DNA from: Candidatus Nanosyncoccus nanoralicus
Lineage (GTDB): Bacteria > Patescibacteriota > Saccharimonadia > Saccharimonadales > Saccharimonadaceae
Length of the DNA stretch: 11,336 nt
Assembly (NCBI RefSeq): GCF_004138405.1
Contig: NZ_PRLL01000017.1
Span: forward strand, 1 to 11,336
Direction of reading: 5' to 3'
The notes below the pieces were generated by a model that was not told the DNA's origin, did not search any database, and was given only the letters and a program-made list of their open reading frames with translations. A program made the position numbers and the translations under genes. Shown in pieces: positions 1 through 7,200 of this stretch; position 1 is the first letter of the stretch; every line of letters begins with the position of its first letter.

Positions 1-31
1 AAAAAATCTACACAAATCGTGTAGATTTTTT
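1..31. terminator. Bidirectional intrinsic terminator downstream of uppP
   Basis: A perfect 13-bp inverted repeat (1-13 pairs with 19-31) surrounds a 5-nt loop (AAATC). The stem has six A at the left edge and six T at the right edge, so it can act as a Rho-independent terminator in both directions. It ends the minus-strand uppP transcript, whose stop codon lies at 78-80. It may also serve a plus-strand gene to the left of the window, which cannot be seen. The stem's GC core is short (TCTACAC), so efficiency is uncertain. Confidence 0.85.
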
Positions 32-45
32 AGGCATTCTTTAAG

Positions 46-71
46 TCAAGCCTGAGACAAAAGCAATGAAA
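46..71. repeat. 26-bp direct repeat of uppP coding sequence, extragenic copy
   Basis: These 26 bases are identical to 191-216, which lie inside uppP and encode roughly FIAFVSGL. This copy lies just behind the uppP stop codon, between the stop and the terminator. Beyond the exact core the match resumes on one side (TTAAG at 41-45 versus 182-186) after a 4-base gap. The flanks otherwise do not match at the 145-bp offset. It therefore looks like a short copied insertion and not a remnant of a long tandem duplication. Confidence 0.8.
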
Positions 72-77
72 CAATTT

Positions 78-884
78 TTAAAAGAAAAGTACGATGCTTA
101 GTAGAATACAAGCTAAAATAACACGGTAGTAACCAAAAGTAGGGATTGAACTCTCTTTTTTGAAGAACTTCATCACGACCTTTAAGGCAATCAAGCCTGA
201 GACAAAAGCAATGAAATTTGAAAGCAGTAGCATCTGCCAGTTTGCGCCAATATAGGCACGGCTCGAGCTAGAAATCAGTGACTTTCCGCAAACCGCCAGC
301 ATAATTGGTAAGGAAGCCAGGAAAGAGTATTTAGCTGCCGCTGCTGATTTCATGCCCATCACACGGCCGGCAATAATCGTTGAACCTGAACGCGAAACGC
401 CTGGAATTAAAGCAAATACTTGTGCCAGACCAATTACTAAAGCTCTATGGTGAGGTAATTTATTTTCATCAGTTTCTGAAAGGTGTGGCAGGCTATTTAC
501 GAAAATCATCACCAGACCGACCGTGCCCATTGCGATCGCAATCGTGGTGAGACTTGAGAAGAAGCTCTGTGATTCAATAAACTTGGATAATAGAAGGCCG
601 ATAATTCCGGCTGGAATGGAAGTGATTAAAAGATTCAATGTCATATGTAGGTCGCGTTTTACAAAAACCTGTTTTAAGATTTTTAGAATCTCTTTGCGAT
701 AATAAATTAAAAGAGCAAGTAGTGTACCAAAGTTGATCAATTCTAAAAAGAAATGAAAGTCTTCCGCACGGCTTCCCGCGCCCAATAATTTTTGTACAAT
801 TTCTAGGTGTCCAGATGAAGAGACTGGAATAAATTCGGTCAGCCCCTGTGTTAATCCTAGTACAAGTGATTCGATTACATTCAT
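78..884 (-). CDS. uppP: Undecaprenyl-diphosphatase UppP (BacA family)
   Basis: This is an integral membrane phosphatase that converts undecaprenyl diphosphate to undecaprenyl phosphate, recycling the lipid carrier for peptidoglycan and other wall polymers. Overexpression in other bacteria gives bacitracin resistance. The 268-aa length is typical for the family. The two signature motifs are present: a Glu/Ser-rich motif TEFIPVSSSGH (residues 16-26) and the PGVSRSG loop (161-167), with the conserved Glu48 of the first helical hairpin. Several hydrophobic helices fill the rest. The start chosen gives the expected N-terminus leading into LGLTQGLTEF. There is no Shine-Dalgarno. A TATAAT box ends 6 nt before the ATG, so the message is probably leaderless. 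The gene is divergent from rpsT and closed by the hairpin at 1-31. A 26-bp piece of the gene is repeated just past its stop. Confidence 0.95.
   Translation of the reverse strand: MNVIESLVLGLTQGLTEFIPVSSSGHLEIVQKLLGAGSRAEDFHFFLELINFGTLLALLIYYRKEILKILKQVFVKRDLHMTLNLLITSIPAGIIGLLLSKFIESQSFFSSLTTIAIAMGTVGLVMIFVNSLPHLSETDENKLPHHRALVIGLAQVFALIPGVSRSGSTIIAGRVMGMKSAAAAKYSFLASLPIMLAVCGKSLISSSSRAYIGANWQMLLLSNFIAFVSGLIALKVVMKFFKKESSIPTFGYYRVILACILLSIVLFF
191..216. repeat. 26-bp direct repeat, copy inside uppP
   Basis: This is the intragenic partner of the repeat at 46-71, covering about codons 223-231 of uppP (minus strand). It is presumably the source copy, because its translation fits a normal UppP transmembrane segment. 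Confidence 0.8.
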
Positions 885-890
885 ACTAGC

Positions 891-919
891 ATTATAGCTA
901 ATAATCTGTTTTCTTTACA
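891..919 (-). promoter_or_regulatory. uppP promoter, apparently leaderless
   Basis: On the minus strand a perfect TATAAT lies at 896-891. A weak -35 candidate TGTAAA lies at 919-914, with 17 bp between them. Counting from the last base of the -10 box as -7, position +1 falls exactly on the A of the uppP ATG (884). No ribosome-binding sequence lies upstream. The -35 hexamer occupies the same six base pairs as the -35 of the opposing rpsT promoter. Confidence 0.6.
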
Positions 920-941
920 ATCTTGAAATATCATGTATAAT
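914..941 (+). promoter_or_regulatory. rpsT promoter
   Basis: TTTACA (914-919) and a perfect TATAAT (936-941) are separated by 16 bp, a good match to a sigma70-type promoter. The expected transcription start is near 948, giving a leader of about 36 nt. A modest Shine-Dalgarno AGGGA (970-974) sits 9 nt before the ATG at 984. The -35 hexamer is shared, on the opposite strand, with the uppP promoter. Confidence 0.7.
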
Positions 942-983
942 ATGTCAAAAGAATATTATTAAAAATCACAGGGAATTAAATTA

Positions 984-1316
984 ATGCCGATTATCAAATC
1001 TGCAAAAAAGGCAGCACGCCAAGCAGTCAAACGCACTGCGCAGAATCAACAAATTAAAAAGTTTATTAAGGCCGCTCTTAAGGCTTTCAAGGCTGATCCT
1101 ACTCCTGAAAATCTTTCAAAAGCTCAGTCTGAGTACGATAAGGCCGCTAAGAAGGGTCTTTTGAAGAAGAATACCGCTTCTCGTCGTAAAGCAAACTTAG
1201 TTAAGATTGCAAAAGCTGCAAAAACTGAAGCTACCGAAGCTCCAAAAAAGACTGTGAAGAAAGCTGCTGCAAAAAAACCTGCAGCCAAAAAGACCGTCAA
1301 AAAATCTGCAAAATAA
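984..1316 (+). CDS. rpsT: Small ribosomal subunit protein S20 (bS20) with a Lys/Ala-rich tail
   Basis: S20 binds 16S rRNA in the body of the 30S subunit and helps its assembly. The N-terminus MPIIKSAKKAAR and the QNQQIKKFIKAALKAF, KAAKKGLLKKNTASRRKANL segments match the family's basic helical bundle. The core occupies about residues 1-80. The protein has 110 aa against roughly 87 in E. coli. The extra C-terminal 25-30 residues are a low-complexity tail of Lys, Ala, Pro and Thr with PAAKK-like motifs, resembling histone H1-type tails. The start ATG is preceded by AGGGA with 9-nt spacing. The gene converges on mutM-holA and ends at a strong terminator. A holA-rpsT neighbourhood is also common in other bacteria, which supports both assignments. 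Confidence 0.95.
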   Translation: MPIIKSAKKAARQAVKRTAQNQQIKKFIKAALKAFKADPTPENLSKAQSEYDKAAKKGLLKKNTASRRKANLVKIAKAAKTEATEAPKKTVKKAAAKKPAAKKTVKKSAK

Positions 1317-1319
1317 TTC

Positions 1320-1349
1320 AAAAATAGGATCCGAGCGATCCTATTTTTT
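1320..1349. terminator. Shared bidirectional terminator between rpsT and holA
   Basis: A 12-bp stem (1320-1331 with 1337-1348) encloses the loop CGAGC. It is flanked by A-runs on the left and six T (1344-1349) on the right. It starts four bases after the rpsT stop and lies 24 bases past the holA stop on the other strand. It can therefore end both convergent transcripts. Confidence 0.9.
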
Positions 1350-1372
1350 ATCCCCTATACCCTGTGTCTATT

Positions 1373-2008
1373 TTATAGACTTGATAATTCAATCAAAAAA
1401 CTTTCTAAGACAACCCAAGGTTCTTTGGAGAAGTTAGTCTGTTTTAGCAACATATCAATTTCGGCCAGCCTCTTTAGAATCCTACGCTCTTTTTCTGCAT
1501 TCTTTTTAGAGGCAAAAAGGTCAACTGCCTTTTTCGTCCAAGCCCCAATTGTCGCATAAGGATTATTATCTTCCTCCGCCTCGCGCATTAATTTTACCGC
1601 TCTCTTTCCGTCGGTCAATGCAATGTCAAAGACTCGAAAAACCAAAAAAGTATCCACTTGTTCTGGTAGTTTAAAACTCTCTATCTTAATCTTCTGAGGC
1701 TCGGCCTTAGCCACCTCCGCCAGTTCCTTATAAGTCGCACTGCGTTTATCAAGTTTTTGCTCTAGAATCGCTACTTGGTGTTCGGTTTGTAGAAACTTCG
1801 GAAGTTCTAAAAATAGCTCTTTTTTCAAACTCAAATCTTTAATCAAAATATGGCGACTCTCCATAAAAAGAGTTGTGCCTTGAAAAATTGAAACTAGCTC
1901 CTGTTTTTCTAGGTTGTCAGCATCAATTACCTCAATATCTGTTCCCAAATAATCGCGTGCTGCTTGTTCTGCTTTTTTGCGATCATCGCCATCAATTAAA
2001 TAAATCAT
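1373..2008 (-). CDS. holA: DNA polymerase III delta subunit (HolA-like), compact form
   Basis: This is probably the delta subunit of the clamp loader, which opens the beta sliding clamp and loads it onto primed DNA. It has only 211 aa, against about 340 in E. coli. The N-terminus MIYLIDGDDRKKAEQAARDYLG fits the start of the delta fold. It is followed by a beta/alpha segment (FMESRHILIKDLSL, HQVAILEQKLDKRS) that matches the usual layout. The C-terminal helices (VFRVFDIALTDGKRAVKLM, then ILKRLAEIDMLLKQTN) resemble the collar domain. The middle domain seems reduced. The ATG follows the mutM TAA directly (TAAATG) with no own Shine-Dalgarno, so translation is probably coupled to mutM. The assignment rests on weak family resemblance plus position. 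I did not see an ATP-binding P-loop, as expected for delta. Confidence 0.72.
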   Translation of the reverse strand: MIYLIDGDDRKKAEQAARDYLGTDIEVIDADNLEKQELVSIFQGTTLFMESRHILIKDLSLKKELFLELPKFLQTEHQVAILEQKLDKRSATYKELAEVAKAEPQKIKIESFKLPEQVDTFLVFRVFDIALTDGKRAVKLMREAEEDNNPYATIGAWTKKAVDLFASKKNAEKERRILKRLAEIDMLLKQTNFSKEPWVVLESFLIELSSL

Positions 2009-2968
2009 TTAAAACTTTTTCTGGCAGTTTGGACAAATATGTGTGCCACGACCTGCCACTTTCAATTTAATAATTTCCGCACCACAACGATTGCAAGGTT
2101 CACCCTCCCGACGAAATACTTGTGCAAATTTTTCCAAATAATTACCCTTTGTCCCGTCCGCTTTGACATAGGTTGCCATTGTACTTCCACCAGAATCAAT
2201 CGAGCGCTGCATTACCACACCAGCCGCTTCTAGCAGCTCGGCAATTTCTGTATCGCTGAGACTCGAGGTGAGTCTTTCAGGGTGTATCTTCGTCATATAT
2301 AACGCCTCATCAGCATAGATATTTCCAAGTCCTGCCACCACACTTTGGTCTAAAATTGTTGGTTTAATCTCGGCATTCTTATGGCGCATCAGGTTCTTCT
2401 TGAATTCTTCCACGCTCATCACCCATGGTTCTTTGGCGAGTTTCTTAATAAAGCTATCCGATTCAACCTCGCTGGTTTCAATTACTTTACAGAACCCAAA
2501 CTTTCTCTGATCGTTAAAATATAGAGTCCCTATAGCTTGACTCGTCCCCGAGTCTGCGCCGTCCTCTTCGTAAATTTCAAATAAAACCCGCGTTTGCTTA
2601 TTTGGCAACTCACTATAAAAGCTTTCATTTGGGTGTCCGCCGGCAAAGCTTTTTTCTGTGTATAGAGTGGTCTTAAAATCTCCCGCCTCAATCATCTCAA
2701 GATAATTTCGGCCCGATTCTTCGCCGCTGGCACGAAAAATTAATTGCCCCGTCATTCTTAGGTGCACCATCATCGATACACCGTTTTCAAAATCAAAAAT
2801 CAAGGCTTTTCCAAAGCGTCGAATATTAATAATCTTCTGGCCTAATATTGCCTCCTTTGGACCAATGAAGGATTTATCACATAAAATTTTTACTGATGAC
2901 ACTTTTTTATTGAGGATAAATTTATTTAGTCCTCTTCGAATTGTTTCAACTTCTGGTAATTCTGGCAT
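2009..2968 (-). CDS. mutM: Formamidopyrimidine-DNA glycosylase / AP lyase (Fpg, MutM)
   Basis: This is a base-excision repair enzyme that removes 8-oxoguanine and ring-opened purines and then cleaves the abasic site. After Met removal the catalytic N-terminal proline is exposed (PELPEVETIRRGL, residues 2-14). The conserved Lys54 (RRFGKAL), HLRMTGQL (69-76), DQRKFG (153-158), the helix-two-turn-helix segment VVAGLGNIYADEAL (210-223) and a C-terminal zinc finger (Cys292, Cys295, Cys312, Cys315, with Arg307) are all present. It should therefore be active. At 319 aa it is about 50 residues longer than E. coli MutM. The extra length lies between HLRMTGQL and DQRKFG, around residues 80-122 and 133-147. 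It is the first gene of a mutM-holA operon, and its start is set by the MPELPE motif. Confidence 0.96.
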   Translation of the reverse strand: MPELPEVETIRRGLNKFILNKKVSSVKILCDKSFIGPKEAILGQKIINIRRFGKALIFDFENGVSMMVHLRMTGQLIFRASGEESGRNYLEMIEAGDFKTTLYTEKSFAGGHPNESFYSELPNKQTRVLFEIYEEDGADSGTSQAIGTLYFNDQRKFGFCKVIETSEVESDSFIKKLAKEPWVMSVEEFKKNLMRHKNAEIKPTILDQSVVAGLGNIYADEALYMTKIHPERLTSSLSDTEIAELLEAAGVVMQRSIDSGGSTMATYVKADGTKGNYLEKFAQVFRREGEPCNRCGAEIIKLKVAGRGTHICPNCQKKF

Positions 2969-2974
2969 ACCTCT

Positions 2975-2980
2975 ATTCTA
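2975..2980 (-). promoter_or_regulatory. -10 box of mutM, apparently leaderless
   Basis: On the minus strand TAGAAT (2980-2975) ends 6 nt before the mutM ATG, so the predicted transcription start is the A of the start codon (2968). I see no good -35 at the right distance. The GAGG just before the ATG is too close to act as a normal Shine-Dalgarno. Confidence 0.5.
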
Positions 2981-3041
2981 TCTTAATTTAGGGAAAGTCT
3001 CTATAAAAAGACGCAATATAATCACTTAAAAATTCTAATGC

Positions 3042-3070
3042 TTGACTATATGTATAAAACATTGTAGAAT
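3042..3070 (+). promoter_or_regulatory. Promoter of the secreted-protein gene at 3125
   Basis: TTGACT (3042-3047) and TAGAAT (3065-3070) are separated by exactly 17 bp, each one mismatch from the sigma70 consensus. The expected start is near 3077, giving a leader of about 48 nt. This is among the best promoters in the window. Confidence 0.75.
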
Positions 3071-3081
3071 CACGGCAACTA

Positions 3082-3118
3082 CGGGGAATAGGCCCCGAGG
3101 GTTCTTTGAAAAGGAGGG
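3082..3118 (+). promoter_or_regulatory. 5' leader with GC hairpin and near-perfect Shine-Dalgarno
   Basis: The leader contains a small hairpin (CGGGG at 3082-3086 with CCCCG at 3093-3097, 6-nt loop). It is followed by AAGGAGGG (3111-3118), 6 nt before the ATG and the strongest ribosome-binding site in the window. The segment 3102-3107 can also pair with 3111-3116 around a 3-nt loop using G-U pairs, which would partly cover the Shine-Dalgarno. A regulatory role is inference only. Confidence 0.45.
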
Positions 3119-3124
3119 AAGACT

Positions 3125-4168
3125 ATGAAGAAGAATCTAGTAGTTATGGCAACAAGTTTAGCTCTTTGCGTGAGCATGATTCTTACTACACCAGCATATG
3201 CAGGTGTAGTAAAGAGGAATGCTACAGGTGCTGCTGCAAAGTTAGCAGAAGAGCAGATTAAGACAGACGAGAAGAAAGAGAACGAAACACAACAAGTTTC
3301 TTCTGAAACTTCTTCTCAAGAACAAGGAGACCAGACTGAGCAGGCACATGCCGGCTTAAAGGATCAGTCTCCGACAGATCAGGCAGCCCAGTCTCAAAAG
3401 GAGATCGGCAGGGATAACCCGATGACCGTTTTTCCAAGGGCAGATTATCTGGGTCCTGATGGTGTAGCGAAAGATCCAAGTTACGTCACGAGTAACTTTG
3501 AGGTCGAGGTTGATAAAACTATCTATCAGTGTGTCCGCTCTACTGGCGCCGCACGCTGGTTGAAGATGAGGCAGGAGAGTTTTATTTATCCTGAAATCAA
3601 TCCAGATACCGGTTATCCATTATGGTCGACCAAACCATTTTGGAGACAGGATGGAAGCTTTGATGTCTACGGATATTTAAAGCAATTTTCTGCGAGAAAA
3701 AAAGAGCAGACTACAAAGCTCCATGTCTATACCGACTATGACAAGAGGAATAACGTAGTTACTGGAATGCAATTAGATTTTACTAATTATTATATGGAGA
3801 ATCCTCCATATATTCCTACAGACTTGGATGAATTCAGTCTCTGGTTATTTTTTACTACAAGTAATGATATGACCAGTACTAATGGTAGGTATCTTAATGA
3901 CGCCAAAACGGTGTTTATAGTAAAAGATGTCCACGAGGGTAAGGGAATTATCCAGTGGAGAGGTTGTATTGATATAGATCAGATAGCGAATGCTCCAACA
4001 GTGAAGATTACTGGATCTGAGAATAGCTATATGTATCTCATCCAGGTGGAGATGTTGGAGAAAGCTATGAGAAATTATCTCCAAAATCCTTATACTAAAG
4101 CAACTGATGTTAGTGATTGGGACATACCTAACCACTTTACAGGGTTATATTATTTTAAGGATTTCTGA
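3125..4168 (+). CDS. Secreted protein of unknown function
   Basis: I do not recognise this 347-aa protein. Residues 1-26 form a clear Sec signal peptide (KK, then a hydrophobic stretch, cleavage likely after AYA26). There is no later membrane segment or anchor motif, so it is probably released or surface-associated. Residues about 36-97 are a hydrophilic Gln/Glu/Ser/Thr linker. About 98-347 look like one folded, aromatic-rich domain (many Tyr, Trp, Phe) with only two cysteines in the mature chain, Cys136 and Cys281, which may form a disulfide. Ten of its twelve Arg codons are AGA/AGG, against about a third in the next gene, which hints at a different origin. The gene is monocistronic: own promoter, strong Shine-Dalgarno, TGA stop and terminator. 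It could be an effector toward a host bacterium, an adhesin or an envelope protein; nothing visible decides between these. Confidence 0.85.
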   Translation: MKKNLVVMATSLALCVSMILTTPAYAGVVKRNATGAAAKLAEEQIKTDEKKENETQQVSSETSSQEQGDQTEQAHAGLKDQSPTDQAAQSQKEIGRDNPMTVFPRADYLGPDGVAKDPSYVTSNFEVEVDKTIYQCVRSTGAARWLKMRQESFIYPEINPDTGYPLWSTKPFWRQDGSFDVYGYLKQFSARKKEQTTKLHVYTDYDKRNNVVTGMQLDFTNYYMENPPYIPTDLDEFSLWLFFTTSNDMTSTNGRYLNDAKTVFIVKDVHEGKGIIQWRGCIDIDQIANAPTVKITGSENSYMYLIQVEMLEKAMRNYLQNPYTKATDVSDWDIPNHFTGLYYFKDF

Positions 4169-4181
4169 CATAGTCACTCTT

Positions 4182-4205
4182 GCGCCTAGTTATCTAGGCG
4201 CTTTT
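4182..4205 (+). terminator. Intrinsic terminator of the gene at 3125
   Basis: GCGCCTAG (4182-4189) pairs perfectly with CTAGGCGC (4194-4201) around a TTAT loop and is followed by TTTT. It begins 13 bases after the TGA stop, and the -35 box of the next gene starts 4 bases after its end. Confidence 0.9.
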
Positions 4206-4208
4206 AAA

Positions 4209-4237
4209 TTGACCAATTCCGCTTTAGGTTATATACT
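4209..4237 (+). promoter_or_regulatory. Promoter of the giant secreted-protein gene
   Basis: TTGACC (4209-4214) and TATACT (4232-4237) are separated by 17 bp, each one mismatch from consensus. The start is expected near 4244. A Shine-Dalgarno AAAGAGG (4255-4261) lies 11 nt before the ATG at 4273, a slightly long spacing. Confidence 0.75.
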
Positions 4238-4272
4238 AAAAACAAATAACCCATAAAGAGGCATTTTAAAGC

Positions 4273-7200
4273 ATGTATTTCAATCTTCTTAAGAAACACT
4301 ATAGAATTTTCCCCTCCTTCTTTCTTTGTCTCCTATTTTTCTTTTCTTTCTTATTTTCTTCATCAGTTTTCGCAGAGGGGGGTGGTGCTGCAGGCGGTAC
4401 AGCTGCTCCAATTTCTGGCTGCGGCAGTAGTCCCAAGAATATCTGCTACAGTAGCTGGAATACTGGTGGAGAGGGTAATAGTCAAGGCGGCGGCGGTGAA
4501 TGGGTTTATATTACTATGAAGGAGTTGTTAGAAAGAAATTTAATCACCGACCCAGACTCTATTAGCTATAAGGCTATTCGGCGAGGTATCCCAGTAATTA
4601 ATCAAGAAAGTGCCAGGCATTTAGATTATGCAGGTGATTCTCAAATGATCCGTGGTTGTGGTAAGGCGGATGGCGTCTATGCTTTTATTTCTCATAGATA
4701 TCATAATAACGCTCCAGTCTTTACGCCTACTGGGGATGCTTATGGCCCTAATAAATTTGCCTATTTTCATTTTCCTCACTATAAGGGTCCAACCAATAGG
4801 GGAGAGAATACTATCTCGCCAGAAAAAAAATACGTTAATCGCGCTGGCCCATATCATGTAGAATATGATAAAGCCGAAAAAGAATTTCAAAAATATCTTG
4901 ACTATACAAAACGCAATGATCTTAAATGGGATGACGGTGAATTCTCTTGGTTCTGCTCTTATGGTGAGCCAGAAAAAAAATGTGACCCAAACGATCCAAC
5001 CTGTGATCAAAATAAAAAACCAGACTGTGACCCAAACACCGATCCAACTTGTAATAATAACGAGAGAAAACGCGACTGTTCTCTCGATGACCCAACTTGT
5101 AAGCCAAAGGGTCCTGATATCTGTAACGCCCTGGTCCCAGGCGTAGTTGGTTCCGTCTATAAGGGTAATACCGCCGCACTTTCTCAAGTGGTGAACCTGT
5201 CTTATACAGGTACGGAATCGTTTAAAAAATGGCAGTCACTTGTCCTCGCTCGTCCAGGCGACTCGATTCGTTTCCGTCATGCGCTATGTTATCCAGCTCA
5301 AGGCGTAGCTGCAGGCTTAGATAAATCGGATAAGACACTGACAGCTACTGCAGGCTCCCCAGGCCTGCCAAACCATTTTAATTTGTATGCTTCCCGTAAC
5401 GATGATGGGGATAATCGCTATCTGTTCAAAGATTCTGCTCTAGCCGATGGAAATACTAGAAGTGTCCATACTCAAAGTAAAAATGCAATCCAGGGTGCAG
5501 GGATAATCTCTGCCGACTACGGTTTTTATACAGAATCTCCTTCCTCTCCCAACCCTCCATATTCTTGCGACAGCCCAATCTTTATCCAGAATAATAATCG
5601 TGCAATCACCAATGGCTTCCAGATTCCAGGCTTTGCCTCAGGTATCTCAAATTGTAATTCCGCTACTCAGACTGGTAGTAGCACCGAGGTAGGTAATAAA
5701 ATTTCCCAAGGTATTTTCTATAATGATGTCAAATCTTGGGTTAGCTCCGTAACGAAAGTTAGTGGTGAATGTAGCTGTGGTGTTAATTCTGCTAAAAGTG
5801 AACAGCAGACAGATAAGCCTTATGAGAAAGCTGGTATTTTTGAGAGTAGAAATTCAAATGGTTCCATAGCTAATGAAGATGTTGTAGGTATTAGCGAAGT
5901 TAAAGACGAGGCCCTAAATGGGCATCCCGGAAACCATGCTATTGTTTATCCAAATGGTGGCCCAAGACTTAAGGGTACTTCATGGGGAAGTTATAAATAT
6001 ACATGTGAAGGCGATGGTTCTTGTGAAGAGGGAAGCAGAACTAGATATAAAACCAGTAGTCCTCGTTCTGTCCATTATCCAGTCTCCTCAAAAGACTATG
6101 GCGAACGTTCAACAAAGGCCAGTGTTGTTACTCCATACAACTTCAACACTTATGTAACAAGTTCTATTGATTCAGACGACGTAGTCTTCAGTGGTGAACG
6201 AGTAAATATTAGTGGCTCCTACCACATTCTTTCTCGCTCAAATACCATGGTTGCTAAAAATCCTTACGCCACTCATACTTCCGATAAAGAAACCTTCCGT
6301 ATTTATGAGTTATTAATTCCGCCTCACACCAGTCTTCATACGCTTTCTGGTAGTGATCGTTCCGATCAAGATGTTTGTCGTTACTACGGTTCTGATAATT
6401 GTCACCTAGTCAAAGCGGTTAAAGGCGTGATGAATCCGGAAGGTAATTATAATGGTAGTGATCAAGATTCAGATATTTTCTCTCGCACGGTTCCGGATAA
6501 CGGTGAATATGTGGGCTATAAATACTGTACCGCCACCTCCATTTGGCCAGCTTCCTCGCACAACACTACAACCAACACTATCGATAATAATATCTCAGGT
6601 CCTGCTATTTCGGGCGGTGATGAGACTAAATTTAATGTTTCTGACCTTTCCTGTGTGACAATCGCTAAAAAACCAAACTTCCAAGTTTGGGGTGGTGGTA
6701 TGTTTACCAATGGTCAAATCGAGACTGCCGTCAGTCGCAAAACTCCTGGGCAAAGCTTCTCGTCGTATCCAAGTGCCGCTGAGAAAGTCTTTGGTTCCTG
6801 GGATGAATACCATGTAGTTGCTGGTGGCCGTGTCTATGGTTTTGGTTCCGGTGCTTCTTTGGGCTATGAAAAAGGCTATAATTATAATCTACCAACCGGC
6901 GGCTCTAACCCATCAAACAATATCTACAACCTTACTATTGCAAACCGAAAAAATATTGGAGAGTCTGGAGTTTATGGATTACCTTCCGGCCTGCTGTCTC
7001 GCCTAAAAGCTAGGTATCGCGATAATATTGCTAAAAATAGTAGCCTAAAAATCACCACGCACGATACAGGCTTGCAAAACACCTATATTCGAGGTGACGT
7101 CAATCTATCGCAGATCCAACTACCAGATCATAATCCTAAGGCAACAGACACTCTTTTCCGTACCTACGACACACTATATAAGACTATCACTACTGCCGAT

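Noticed and set aside
920..948. Second minus-strand promoter with TTGACA at 948-943
   Set aside because: The best -10 at 17 bp is CAAGAT, only three of six consensus matches. The TATAAT next to the uppP ATG is far better.
3158..3169. Possible lipobox (LALC, residues 12-15) in the 347-aa secreted protein
   Set aside because: The -1 residue is Leu, not Gly/Ala/Ser. The Cys lies in the middle of the hydrophobic core, and a good type I cleavage site (AYA) follows.
4166..4195. Read-through of TGA at the end of the 347-aa gene (UGA recoded as Gly)
   Set aside because: Read-through would add only a few codons before TAG inside the terminator stem. The hairpin placed 13 bases downstream fits TGA as a normal stop.
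4621..5187. 188-codon open frame on the minus strand
   Set aside because: It lies wholly antisense inside the giant secreted-protein gene. It has no promoter or Shine-Dalgarno, and its hydrophobic Trp/Ile-rich translation is what the complement of the Asp/Asn/Pro-rich coding strand gives.
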